A DNA stretch of 15,880 nt from JAKIYB01 sp964590255 (GCA_964590255.1 CAZPYA010000120.1:1-15880), one strand, 5' to 3'. Positions 1-8,556 are shown, counted from the first letter of the stretch. Notes: a model not told the origin generated them from the sequence alone. Made by a program: numbers and translations.

Positions 1-22
1 GAATGCCGTGGCCGCGGTCCAG

Positions 23-724
<702 letters not shown>

Positions 725-841
725 ATCGAAACAATCCTTCGCGGAATGATTTGCGGTGCTAATCATAACACGAAGTCGCGCCGATGGTCACCTTTTGGAG
801 TGCAGCGAGCATCGCCGCTGTCTACAGAGCAGCTATCTCGC

Positions 842-930
842 AGCGAACGTCCCTCCGTGGCGTTTGTGGTTGCGCATAGGCACACCATGTGGATTACCGG
901 GAACACGAACGCCACGGAGGGGCGTTCGCT
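842..930. repeat. Imperfect inverted repeat, 25-bp arms
   Basis: Arms 842-866 and 906-930 are reverse complements with 2 mismatches in 25 and a 39-nt loop. They lie in the 318-nt spacer between ettA and the next minus-strand gene. I see no protein of its own here. The right arm runs directly into a copy of the direct repeat at 921-998, so the two may be one composite mobile or palindromic element. Confidence 0.75.
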
Positions 931-998
931 ACGGGGACATCGATCATGACAAACCAGACTTCCCTCGGAGTCGACTCGCGAGGATGCACGCCCGCTCA
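921..998 (+). repeat. Dispersed direct repeat, copy A (~78 bp)
   Basis: Starts GGCGTTCGCTACG and contains GGAGTC, CTCGCGAGGA and CGCCCGC blocks shared in the same order with 2201-2278. Identity is about three quarters by eye, with one single-base shift. It lies 45 nt beyond the stop of the minus-strand gene at 1043-2158. Confidence 0.7.
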
Positions 999-1042
999 AT
1001 CAAGCCAATCCTAAAATCCTTCACATCACGGTTCAGCCACCC

Positions 1043-2158
1043 CTACCACCGCAGCAGATAGGTGCTGTTCCCGCTGCCGATGATACGGCGCCCGTCCGGC
1101 GAGAAACCAGTGTCATATGGATTGAGAAAAAGTCCATCGCGGAGAGGCTCACCCACCTTCGCCGAAGTTCCCGTTCGCACAATGCGCGCTCGTAAAATCC
1201 CCGGTCGTTCATAAATAGCGATAATATTGCGCTGACTAGGTTGATTGTGTAATAGCGAATATTCATCGCGTAAACGCTCAATGTGTGCCGGAAGAATGGG
1301 CTGGGAGTAGCTGACAGCGGCGAATTGGCCGTTATTCGAGATGATCATGCCGCCGGTTCCATGCCCTGTGAGGGGAAATTCCCAGTATGCCTTGGTCACG
1401 GTATCTACGATGCGAATGCGCTGCCGGGTCGCACTGGCTTCCTGTGAATAACCCACATATCGCCAATTCGGAGACCATCCATCAGTCTTCCAACCAGCTG
1501 GCGCATCGAAAGGGTCCGTATACGCATGGTGGTAGGCGAGGCGAAGGTGGTGCGTGTCGACTGACCAGGCATACACCACCTTCCGCAATGGTAACGCCAG
1601 CATCCGCCCACCCGGCATGGCATACCAGAAACCGGGGAGCATCGTTTTTGCTTCGATCCGCCCCTTGTTTAATAGGTAGACGGCTGTACGTCTGGTACGC
1701 CGCTGACCGTGGCGCATCGTAATGATCACGCGTTGTGCATCTACGAATTCAATACGTAGCGGAAAGCCTTGTTGCTCGGTTGCCGGCAGCACTTGCCGCC
1801 AATAGGGTTTCCCGTGTTGCCATCCTGCCAGCGCCACCCCACCAGGGTATTGCTCGTAGGTGATGAAATGCGCGCCGTCCGGTGAAATGCTCGCAAAGGG
1901 ACGCGTACTGGCATGCAGCGTCCACTGCTGTCGGCCTTCCCAGTCATACGCGGTACAGTGGCCATCCACCCCCAGGATCACATAGCCGGTATCGAATGGG
2001 AGCGAATAGAAGGCGGAAGGGTATTTCGCCATCACCACCAACGCCTTCGGCTGCCGGCTCCACCACCACCAGCCCAACGCCGCGCAGACGACAACAAGCA
2101 CCCCCAGCGCCGCCCAGCGCCGTGCTCGTAGAGATGTCAGGAGTCTCTTCCGTGCCAT
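1043..2158 (-). CDS. Membrane-anchored beta-propeller-like protein of unknown function
   Basis: 371 aa. A short basic N-terminus (ARKRLLTSLRARR) is followed by one hydrophobic helix at about residues 14-30 ending in WWWW, which predicts a signal anchor with the rest outside the membrane. The remainder is beta-rich with repeated propeller-like blades, such as ASISPDGAHFITYE, WSPNWRYVGYSQ, ISNNGQFAAVSYS and FSPDGRRIIGSG. These resemble WD40/TolB-type 'SPDG' strands. No catalytic motif is visible. Start: the ATG at 2158 is preferred over the GTG at 2164 because AAGGGA lies 7 nt upstream of the ATG. It is divergent from the glycosidase gene and bracketed by direct repeats at 921-998 and 2201-2278. 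G+C looks lower than in the metabolic genes to the right. I do not recognise a named family; a scaffold or binding role is inference only. Confidence 0.65.
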   Translation of the reverse strand: MARKRLLTSLRARRWAALGVLVVVCAALGWWWWSRQPKALVVMAKYPSAFYSLPFDTGYVILGVDGHCTAYDWEGRQQWTLHASTRPFASISPDGAHFITYEQYPGGVALAGWQHGKPYWRQVLPATEQQGFPLRIEFVDAQRVIITMRHGQRRTRRTAVYLLNKGRIEAKTMLPGFWYAMPGGRMLALPLRKVVYAWSVDTHHLRLAYHHAYTDPFDAPAGWKTDGWSPNWRYVGYSQEASATRQRIRIVDTVTKAYWEFPLTGHGTGGMIISNNGQFAAVSYSQPILPAHIERLRDEYSLLHNQPSQRNIIAIYERPGILRARIVRTGTSAKVGEPLRDGLFLNPYDTGFSPDGRRIIGSGNSTYLLRW

Positions 2159-2200
2159 GCTCACATCCCTTCGCCGCGAGGGATGGCTTTCCTGCCGCCG

Positions 2201-2278
2201 GGCGTTCGCTACGTGATACCGGTCACGACATATCAGATTTCCGCCCGGAGTCGGCTCGCGAGGACGCTCGCCCGCCCA
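2201..2278 (+). repeat. Dispersed direct repeat, copy B (~78 bp)
   Basis: Same orientation and block order as 921-998: GGCGTTCGCTACG, then CAGA-TTTCC, CCGGAGTC, GGCTCGCGAGGA and CGCCCGCC. It starts 42 nt upstream of the ATG at 2158, mirroring the 45-nt distance of copy A beyond that gene's stop. Confidence 0.7.
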
Positions 2279-2326
2279 GGTTCATTCGACTTATTCGACC
2301 CTACCCCATGCGTAGCAAACATATGA

Positions 2327-2355
2327 TTGACAAAAACCGCCAAATTTGCTATACT
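2327..2355 (+). promoter_or_regulatory. Sigma-70-type promoter for the GH42-like gene
   Basis: TTGACA at 2327-2332 and TATACT at 2350-2355 with 17-nt spacing, 11 of 12 consensus positions. Predicted transcription start is near 2362, giving a leader of about 170 nt before the ATG at 2531. Confidence 0.75.
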
Positions 2356-2423
2356 GCAGCCTGCACTGTGACATACGCATACCATACCGTAGCGGGCTAT
2401 ACGCTTATGACTTCGTGATTGAC

Positions 2424-2478
2424 TACCCCCCATTTTGCAAAAACGGCATAAATTGGGGGGTACTCGCGGGGGGTACTC
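2424..2478 (+). promoter_or_regulatory. Leader with two mutually exclusive hairpins
   Basis: A C-rich arm at 2424-2436 (TACCCCCCATTTT) can pair with 2450-2462 (AAATTGGGGGGTA), 12 of 13 positions with a 13-nt loop. The G-rich partner is duplicated as GGGGGGTACTC at 2455-2465 and 2468-2478, so the C-rich arm could alternatively pair with the second copy. It lies between the promoter and the GGAGG ribosome-binding site at 2521. No U-run follows, so it is not an obvious intrinsic terminator. A regulatory switch is inference. Confidence 0.5.
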
Positions 2479-2530
2479 ACCGCGTGTATCGCGAATATAT
2501 CCCTCCATCAACTCACCGTTGGAGGTTCTC

Positions 2531-4741
2531 ATGTCCACGCCTCATATCGCCGAAGCGGAAGTCCGCATGTATCGCGGCAAGCCCACCGCCTTTATCGATG
2601 GCCGGCCGACGGCGCTGCCGTCGTATAGCCCGGTCAGTTGGCGCGGCACCATCTTGCAGGAGGCGGTGCCGTGGTTCTTTCCGCACGGCATGGGCGCCTA
2701 CATGCTCGGCGTGCCGTCCTCCGCGGTCACCGAGCCGTGGGGCGAGTCGCCCTTCTTCCAGGATGGGCAGGTCACGGATGCGCCGACGGCGGCCTTCAAG
2801 GTGGATATGGACGCGCAAGCGGAGTTCATCCTCAACGGCGACCCGGACGCCTACCTCTTCATCCGCAACGGCCCCACGCAGACGCCGTCGTGGCGCAAAA
2901 TGCACCCCGATGACATGTTCGTCACCGAGGACGGCGAGACCCTCGACCACCCGTCGATGGCTTCCGACGCCTACTGGGACGTCTTCGCCGAGTTGCTGAA
3001 GGCGTGCGTGCGCTACTGCGAGGCGCGGCCGTGGGGACACCGCATCATCGGCTACTGGTTCGGCTTTGACGGCGAGGGCACCTGGCCGCCGATGTTCGGC
3101 GGCTGGTTCTTCGACCACGGCCCGGTGATGACCGCGCGCTGGCGCCAATTCCTGACGACGAAATACGGCACCGATGCCGCGCTGCGCGCCGCCCACGGCG
3201 ACGAGAGCCTGACGCTGGCCAGCGTGCCCGTGCCGAAGGATAAACTGCGCGGCACTACCGATGACGTCTCCGCGCTGCTGTACTGGCAGGCAGGCGCCGA
3301 CAACGCGCCGCTACGCGACTACCTGCTGCTGCAGCAGGAGATCCTCCACGCCGGCGCGCGGAAAATCTTCCAGGCGCAGCAGGAAGCCACTGACCGCAAG
3401 CGCTTCTTCCTGGCCGACGCCTTCAAGCAGCCGATGATGGGCTGGTATAACCTGGGCTTCTTCGACCCGACGGTCTCCTGGAAGCTGGCCTATCCCGATA
3501 TCCTCGCCGGCTCCGGCAGCATCGGCGTGGCCGATCTCATCAACGTCGACGGCTGCGACGGCCTGGTGACCCCCATCGACTACCAGGTGCGCGGGGTAGG
3601 CGGCACCACCGAGCCCGAAGGCGCGGTGGACTCCACCGTGCTGCGCGGCAAATATTTTATGGCCGAGTTCGACCTGCGCACCTACAACGACGACCGCGAG
3701 CACACCGCCTACGGCACCGCCCGCGACGCGAAGGAGTTCGACGCCATCAGTTGGCGCAGCACCGCCTCCGCGCTCACCCGCGGCTACAACGGCTACTGGA
3801 TGGATATCGCCGGCGGCAACTTCTTCTCCAACGCTGACATCCAGCGCACCATCGGCCGCTCGGTGGCCGCGCTGAAGCGCTCGGTGGAGTGGGAACACGC
3901 CGACGTGCCCGGCATCGCGATGGTGCTGGACGACGCCGGCGCGTTGGACACCAACGGCGCGGGCAACTACTTCAACGAAGCGGTGATGTGGGAGGAAAAA
4001 TTCGGCATCAGCCGCTGTGGCGTGCCCTACCGCATCTACCTGCTGGAAGACCTGGCGCTCGGTAATTTCCCCGAGCACCGCGTCTTCTACTTCCCCACGC
4101 TCTTCCGCACCACCGATGCCAAGCTGGCGCTATTGAAGGAAAAAGTCTTCCGCGACGGCCACGTCGTGCTCTGGGGCCCGGGCTCGGGCATCAGCGACGG
4201 CGATAAAATCGCCCCCGAGTCCGCGGCGGCGCTCACCGGTTTCCAGTTCGACTTCCTCAATGTCAACTTCACCCGGCGCGTGCACATCCAACGCTTCGAC
4301 CATCCCATTACTGAAGGCCTGCCCGCGGACGTCATCTACGGCAGCCCGCTCTCCTACGGTCCCGTGCTTTATCCCATGGACGGCGTCTCGCTCGGTCTGG
4401 CGTGGACGAAGATGGGCAAAACCTACAGCGGCCTCTCGGTGAAGGAGATGGGCGACTGGACCTCAGTCTTCACCACCGCCGTGCCGGTGCCCGCCGACAT
4501 CTGGCGCGGCCTCGCCCGCGCCGCCGACGCCCACGTCTATTGCGAAAGCAACGACATCCTGCTCGCCGACAGTGCGGTGGTCGCCCTCCACTCCATCCAG
4601 AGCGGCGAAAAGACGATTGCCCTCCCCGGCACCTACGATGTGGAGGACGTTGTCACCGGTGAACTCGTCGCGCGAGGCGTGGAGCGGATTCAGTTCACGC
4701 TGGATGCGCCGGAAACGCGGGTGTTCCGGTTGCTGTCGTAA
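2531..4741 (+). CDS. Divergent GH42-like glycoside hydrolase (beta-galactosidase-type architecture)
   Basis: 736 aa, no signal peptide, so cytoplasmic. The start is fixed by GGAGG (2521-2525) before the ATG at 2531; the open frame further upstream is leader. Residues ~1-450 look like a GH-A TIM barrel. IIGYWFGFDGEGTW places a candidate acid/base Glu at 182 where GH42 enzymes have the Asn-Glu of 'IDNEYG'. The stretch after it (ARWRQFLTTKYGTDAALRAA) matches the GH42 helix. KYFMAEFDLR gives a candidate nucleophile Glu379. Residues ~455-640 (from MVLDDAGAL through YFPTLFRT and VVLWGPGSG) resemble the GH42 trimerisation, class-I-amidotransferase-like domain. A small beta domain closes the protein. 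The usual Asn before the acid/base Glu is Gly, so the substrate may not be a beta-galactoside. It has its own promoter and is followed 177 nt later by a SASA esterase. Family moderately sure; specificity unknown. Confidence 0.7.
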   Translation: MSTPHIAEAEVRMYRGKPTAFIDGRPTALPSYSPVSWRGTILQEAVPWFFPHGMGAYMLGVPSSAVTEPWGESPFFQDGQVTDAPTAAFKVDMDAQAEFILNGDPDAYLFIRNGPTQTPSWRKMHPDDMFVTEDGETLDHPSMASDAYWDVFAELLKACVRYCEARPWGHRIIGYWFGFDGEGTWPPMFGGWFFDHGPVMTARWRQFLTTKYGTDAALRAAHGDESLTLASVPVPKDKLRGTTDDVSALLYWQAGADNAPLRDYLLLQQEILHAGARKIFQAQQEATDRKRFFLADAFKQPMMGWYNLGFFDPTVSWKLAYPDILAGSGSIGVADLINVDGCDGLVTPIDYQVRGVGGTTEPEGAVDSTVLRGKYFMAEFDLRTYNDDREHTAYGTARDAKEFDAISWRSTASALTRGYNGYWMDIAGGNFFSNADIQRTIGRSVAALKRSVEWEHADVPGIAMVLDDAGALDTNGAGNYFNEAVMWEEKFGISRCGVPYRIYLLEDLALGNFPEHRVFYFPTLFRTTDAKLALLKEKVFRDGHVVLWGPGSGISDGDKIAPESAAALTGFQFDFLNVNFTRRVHIQRFDHPITEGLPADVIYGSPLSYGPVLYPMDGVSLGLAWTKMGKTYSGLSVKEMGDWTSVFTTAVPVPADIWRGLARAADAHVYCESNDILLADSAVVALHSIQSGEKTIALPGTYDVEDVVTGELVARGVERIQFTLDAPETRVFRLLS

Positions 4742-4790
4742 ATCATGGTAACACTGATTGATCGGGGTAGTAATCTTCAACTCTGCCACT

Positions 4791-4816
4791 CCCTTCTCCC
4801 AGAATTGGGAGAAGGG
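4791..4816. terminator. Perfect 11-bp hairpin after the GH42-like gene
   Basis: CCCTTCTCCCA (4791-4801), loop GAAT, TGGGAGAAGGG (4806-4816). No T-run follows, so this may be a 3'-end-stabilising hairpin or a palindromic repeat rather than a classical terminator. It continues into a core (4813-4830) shared with the palindrome at 11251-11370. Confidence 0.55.
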
Positions 4817-4830
4817 CCGGGGATGAGGGC
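4813..4830 (+). repeat. Short repeat core AGGGCCGGGGAKGAGGGC
   Basis: 18-nt core at 4813-4830 recurs at 11352-11369 with one difference (T/G at position 12), and in inverted orientation in the left arm at 11252-11269. This points to a dispersed intergenic repeat family. Confidence 0.5.
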
Positions 4831-4876
4831 GCGCGCGGGAGCGCGCCACGATACCTCGCATGACCACCGCGGTCAT
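4828..4876. promoter_or_regulatory. Two small palindromes upstream of the SASA gene
   Basis: GGCGCGC (4828-4834) can pair with GCGCGCC (4841-4847). ATGACC (4860-4865) can pair with GGTCAT (4871-4876) around ACCGC. The second could be an operator or a hairpin near the unseen promoter. No -35/-10 pair here is convincing. Confidence 0.3.
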
Positions 4877-4918
4877 GGTAGAATCAGCAATGTGGTCAGT
4901 TGAAAGGTCGGTGATCGC

Positions 4919-6427
4919 ATGGCACGTATGATGTTATGGCTGATGCTGTCGGTACTGCTGGCGGGCGCCGCGCATGCCGGCGTCAATGTCGTCGGTCTCT
5001 TCAGCGACAATATGGTGCTGCAACGCGACCGGGAAGTGCCGGTATGGGGCGGCGGCAAGGCCGGTGAACAGGTGACGGTGACGTTCCTGGGCGCGGAGAA
5101 AACGACCACCGTTGATGACACCGGCCAGTGGATGATGAAGATCGGGCCGTTTCCCGCCGGTGGTCCGCACGAACTGCGCATCACCCAGGGCGCCGCGACG
5201 CTGACCATCAACAACGTGCTGGTGGGCGAGGTGTGGCTCTGCTCCGGGCAGTCGAATATGCAATGGGGCGTGAAGAACATGAACAACGCCGCGGCGGAGA
5301 TCGCCGGCGCCGCCTACCCGACCATCCGGCATATTACGATTGCGGGAACGGCCAGCAAACGGCAGCGCGTGATTCCGTCCGGCGGGCTGGTCTGGCGCGA
5401 ATGCTCGCCGGAGACGGTGGGCGATTTGTCGGCCGTGGCGTTTTTCTTTGCCCGTGAGCTGCAACAGACGGTCAAAGTGCCAATCGGGTTGATCGTCACC
5501 GCCCAGGGTTCGAGCCCAATTCGCTCCTGGATCAGCGCCGAAACCATGCACGCCAACCCGATCTTCACCGACACGCTGGCAGAATACCAGACCCTGCCGG
5601 CCCGACGGAAAATCTACGAGGACAAGCGAGCAGCCTACGAACAGGCGCTGGCCAAATCGAAAGCGGACGGCACCGCGCCGCCGCCCTGGGTCGGCTTCAT
5701 TGAGTGGGACAGTTATCCCGGGCCATACTTTTACGGCCGGGTCTATCCGCTGGCGCCGTTCGCGATGCGCGGGGTCATCTGGTACCAGGGAGAAAACGAA
5801 GCCATTACCTTCCAGGAGACTTGTCATAGCAAAACATATCGCGCTTTCTTCCCGGTGATGATTGCCGAGTGGCGCGCGTTGTGGGGGTATGATTTCCCGT
5901 TTCTCTACGTGCAGCTTGCCCCCATCGGCGGCCTGCAGAAGACGCCGGGCAACAGCACCTGGGCGGAGGTGCGCGACGGGCAGCGGCACACGCTGTCGGT
6001 GAAAAACACCGCCATGGTCGTCACGACCGACATCTGCGAATCTGAGCTGCACCCCCGTAACAAAGTGGATGTGGGCAAACGGTTGGCCCTGGCGGCCCGG
6101 GCCATCGCCCATGGCGAGAAGCTGATCTATGCCGGGCCGAACTTCACCGGCGCCACGTTTCAGCACGGCAAAGGCATTCTGTCGTTCACGGACGTGGGCG
6201 GCGGTCTCGTGGCGAAGGGGGGGCCGCTTACGGGATTTGCCATCGCCGGCGCCGACCAGAAATTCGTGTGGGCGGATGCCGAAATCGTGGGGCACACCGT
6301 GGTCGTATCCAGCGCGCAGGTGCCTGACCCCGCAGCCGTGCGGTATGCGTGGGCGGAAAACCCGCTCGGTAACCTCTTCAACATGGAAGGCTTTCCCACC
6401 TCCTGTTTTCGCACCGACGACTGGTGA
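4919..6427 (+). CDS. Secreted sialate O-acetylesterase-type (SASA) SGNH esterase
   Basis: 502 aa. The signal peptide is MARMMLWLMLSVLLAGAAHA with probable cleavage after AHA (residue 20), so the protein is exported. Family features in order: a beta-sandwich opening (VVGLFSDNMVLQRDREVPVWG), nucleophile motif GQSNM with Ser112, the conserved WYQGEN segment, FLYVQLAPIG, and a C-terminal D...HP block (VTTDICESELHP) supplying Asp371 and His378, ending FRTDDW as these proteins usually do. Members remove O-acetyl groups from sialic acids or from acetylated plant and algal polysaccharides; in saccharolytic bacteria the latter is common. Start ATG with AAAGG about 12 nt upstream. It follows the GH42-like gene by 177 nt, suggesting a shared glycan role with deacetylation outside the cytoplasm. 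Family very likely; natural substrate unknown. Confidence 0.9.
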   Translation: MARMMLWLMLSVLLAGAAHAGVNVVGLFSDNMVLQRDREVPVWGGGKAGEQVTVTFLGAEKTTTVDDTGQWMMKIGPFPAGGPHELRITQGAATLTINNVLVGEVWLCSGQSNMQWGVKNMNNAAAEIAGAAYPTIRHITIAGTASKRQRVIPSGGLVWRECSPETVGDLSAVAFFFARELQQTVKVPIGLIVTAQGSSPIRSWISAETMHANPIFTDTLAEYQTLPARRKIYEDKRAAYEQALAKSKADGTAPPPWVGFIEWDSYPGPYFYGRVYPLAPFAMRGVIWYQGENEAITFQETCHSKTYRAFFPVMIAEWRALWGYDFPFLYVQLAPIGGLQKTPGNSTWAEVRDGQRHTLSVKNTAMVVTTDICESELHPRNKVDVGKRLALAARAIAHGEKLIYAGPNFTGATFQHGKGILSFTDVGGGLVAKGGPLTGFAIAGADQKFVWADAEIVGHTVVVSSAQVPDPAAVRYAWAENPLGNLFNMEGFPTSCFRTDDW

Positions 6428-6618
6428 CCGAACTGTTGGTGATACTATATCGACCTGCGCGGCGATTCGAATTACCGCTAACCTGATTACAGGGAAGGTG
6501 AGGAGTGCAGGGGCAGGATTTTCGGTTGGCTATATGGGCGGCGAACGTGATATAGAGCAGGTGAAGCATGTTTTGAGAGATGAGATAACGATATCAATCA
6601 CTGGAGGTGGCACCGCAA

Positions 6619-7203
6619 ATGCGCCAAATTAACCTTCACTGTAGCAAGAAACTCCGTGGACGTAAACGGCGAATGCGAGCATTACAACAATGGGCATCAT
6701 CCTTCGAAGGGGTCTTCCCTCTGCCGGATGCCGCCGGGAATAACTGGTACACCAAACTACCCATCCATGAAGGAATGGTCAATGGGCCACAGGCTCGGTA
6801 TGGCATTCGGCGTGCCGTAATCGGGGTATTGCTGGACGTATGCCAATCGCTACGACAAGCGAAACCCCCAGTATATATTCAGAGCCGCGTCATCGCATGT
6901 GTGACCTTGCCAGACCTCTTCTCCGCAAGCGTTGATGTTTTCTATACGGATGATGCGTTTACAGATTTTGTCACCCGTCCGGGCATTCGTGGCCAATGGG
7001 AAGGTCAACGCTGGACTCTATTACCGGCATCAAGGAGCCTACAGTCAGAGTGGCGACTGCCAACGAGTCTGCCAGAGCGGGGGTACCATGTCGAGATACA
7101 TGAGGTTTGGGATGACGAGGAATACTCCTATTCGGGTGAAATCTGGCTTGTCGGGGATGTGGCAGACATTCCTGATTATTGGAATTTGATAACGCTTGCA
7201 TAG
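6619..7203 (+). CDS. DUF3916-like hypothetical protein
   Basis: 194 aa, soluble, no signal peptide or membrane segment. An Arg-rich N-terminus (RGRKRRMRALQQWA) is followed by WYTKLPI, VNGPQARYGIRRAVIGVLLDVCQ, VTLPDLFSASVDVFY, a WTLLPASRSL segment and an acidic beta-rich end with GEIWLVGDV. This order matches what I remember of DUF3916, an uncharacterised family. Start: the ATG at 6619 has GGAGGTGG at 6603-6610 eight nt upstream and is preferred to the in-frame GTG at 6607, which lies inside that ribosome-binding site. G+C is visibly lower (about half) than in its neighbours, and codon use is more relaxed, compatible with recent acquisition. A palindromic repeat follows 37 nt after the stop. 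Function unknown. Confidence 0.65.
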   Translation: MRQINLHCSKKLRGRKRRMRALQQWASSFEGVFPLPDAAGNNWYTKLPIHEGMVNGPQARYGIRRAVIGVLLDVCQSLRQAKPPVYIQSRVIACVTLPDLFSASVDVFYTDDAFTDFVTRPGIRGQWEGQRWTLLPASRSLQSEWRLPTSLPERGYHVEIHEVWDDEEYSYSGEIWLVGDVADIPDYWNLITLA

Positions 7204-7240
7204 ATAGACACGCGTCTTCCGCCTGCTTTCGCAAGAACTC

Positions 7241-7346
7241 GTTCGTTGTCAGGCACGTAGCAGAGCGGAGTGGCGTCTGATGACTGGAGAGGTGAACGAT
7301 TACCAGGACGACGGCACTCCGCTGTGCTGCGTGCCTGACTACGAAC
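7241..7346. repeat. 106-bp imperfect palindrome (37-bp arms)
   Basis: Arm 7241-7277 is the reverse complement of 7310-7346 at 33 of 37 positions, with a 32-nt loop. It sits in the 222-nt spacer between the DUF3916-like gene and hisC. No coding content of its own is evident. Its size and form suggest a MITE-like or REP-like mobile palindrome; it could also fold in RNA. Confidence 0.8.
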
Positions 7347-7372
7347 TCTGACATACGTGACCGGATTTCGGA

Positions 7373-7402
7373 TTGCCGGTAACTTGCAAAATCCGTTACA
7401 AT
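7373..7402 (+). promoter_or_regulatory. Probable sigma-70 promoter for hisC
   Basis: TTGCCG (7373-7378) and TACAAT (7397-7402), 18-nt spacing. The implied start near 7409 leaves a very short leader containing GAGGAG (7411-7416) before the ATG at 7426. Confidence 0.5.
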
Positions 7403-7425
7403 GAAGGTCCGAGGAGACCAGAGCC

Positions 7426-8550
7426 ATGAGCACGTCCATTGTGAAGACGCCGCACCGCGCGGCTATCGACAGCATCACGCCATATTCGCCGGGCAAGCCG
7501 ATCGAGGAAGTTGCCCGCGAGCTGGGGCTGGACCCGGCGACCATCGTGAAGATGGCGTCGAACGAGAACCCGCTGGGCCCGTCGCCACAGGCGGTGGAGG
7601 CGATGGCGGCGCACCTGGGCGACGTGCGGCTGTACCCGGACAGCGACGGCTACGAGCTGCGCCAGGCGCTGTCGGCGCACCTGCACGTGCCGGCGGAGCA
7701 GTTCATCATCGGCCGCGGCAGCGACGAGGTGATGCACTTCCTCGCCGTCGCCTTCCTGGAGGCGGGCGACGAAGTGGTGATGGGCGACCCGCCCTTCAGC
7801 ATGTACGAGATCAGCACGAAGCTGATGGGCGCCACCCCGGTGAAGGTGAAGCTGCGCGCGGACTACGCGCACGACCTGCGCGCCATGGCGGCGGCGATGA
7901 CCGACAAAACGAAGATCGTCTACGTGGCTAACCCGCACAACCCCACCGGCGCGATGAACGATGTCATGGATATCGAGGCATTCCTCGACGCCGTGCCGCC
8001 GCACGTCATCGTGGTGCTGGACGAGGCGTACTGCGAGTACGTGAGTCGCGACGATTATCCCGATTCGCTGCGCTATGTGCGCGACGGCCGCAACGTCATC
8101 GTCATGCGCACCTTCTCGAAGATTTACGCGCTGGCCGGCCTGCGCGTCGGCTACGGCATCACTGCGCGCCCCGAGATTCTGCAGGCGATGCGCCAGGTGG
8201 CCGAGCCGTTCAACGTGTGCAACCTGGGCCAGTGGGCGGCCATCGCCAGCCTGGCGGACATCACCCAGGTGCCGCGCAGCATGGCGGCCAACGAGGCCGG
8301 TAAGGCGTACCTGTATACGGAACTCTTCCGCATGGGCCTCCCCTACGTGCCGACCGAGGCCAACTTCCTGTTGCTCGACACGAAAAAGCCGTGCCGCGAG
8401 GTCTTCCAGCGGCTGCTGAAACTGGGCGTCATCGTGCGCACCGGCGACGTGTTCGGCTATCCGACGATGATCCGCGTCACCATCGGCACGGCGGACGAGA
8501 ATGCCCGCTTCATCGCCTCGCTGGAGGCGGTCCTCGCCGAAATGGGTTAA
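7426..8550 (+). CDS. hisC: Histidinol-phosphate aminotransferase
   Basis: 374 aa, normal length for this fold-type I PLP enzyme. It converts imidazole-acetol phosphate and glutamate to histidinol phosphate in histidine synthesis, in the cytoplasm. Family hallmarks: ITPYSPGKPIEEV near the N-terminus, MASNENPLGPSP, the YPDSDGYELRQALS block, a GRGSDE cofactor-binding segment, VYVANPHNPTGA, VVLDEAYCEYV, and the PLP-lysine motif RTFSKIYALAGLRVGY with Lys232. GAGGAGA lies 10 nt upstream of the ATG. It stands alone, with no other his genes nearby and a probable own promoter and downstream hairpin. HisC relatives also act on aromatic or other amino acids, so the exact substrate is inferred from family resemblance. 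Confidence 0.92.
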   Translation: MSTSIVKTPHRAAIDSITPYSPGKPIEEVARELGLDPATIVKMASNENPLGPSPQAVEAMAAHLGDVRLYPDSDGYELRQALSAHLHVPAEQFIIGRGSDEVMHFLAVAFLEAGDEVVMGDPPFSMYEISTKLMGATPVKVKLRADYAHDLRAMAAAMTDKTKIVYVANPHNPTGAMNDVMDIEAFLDAVPPHVIVVLDEAYCEYVSRDDYPDSLRYVRDGRNVIVMRTFSKIYALAGLRVGYGITARPEILQAMRQVAEPFNVCNLGQWAAIASLADITQVPRSMAANEAGKAYLYTELFRMGLPYVPTEANFLLLDTKKPCREVFQRLLKLGVIVRTGDVFGYPTMIRVTIGTADENARFIASLEAVLAEMG

Positions 8551-8556
8551 AGCCAG

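Noticed and set aside
2455..2478. CRISPR-like tandem repeat
   Set aside because: Only two 11-bp units with a 2-nt gap; no array, no cas genes anywhere in the window.
2435..2530. N-terminal extension of the GH42-like protein
   Set aside because: It would translate the hairpin leader; the ATG at 2531 has a strong GGAGG site and the upstream peptide looks non-protein-like.
4934..6295. Long open frame antisense to the SASA gene, and similar ones antisense to hisC, melA and trpC
   Set aside because: Typical GC-rich shadows: low-complexity Arg/Gly/His/Val-rich translations, no family motifs, opposite clearly conserved genes.
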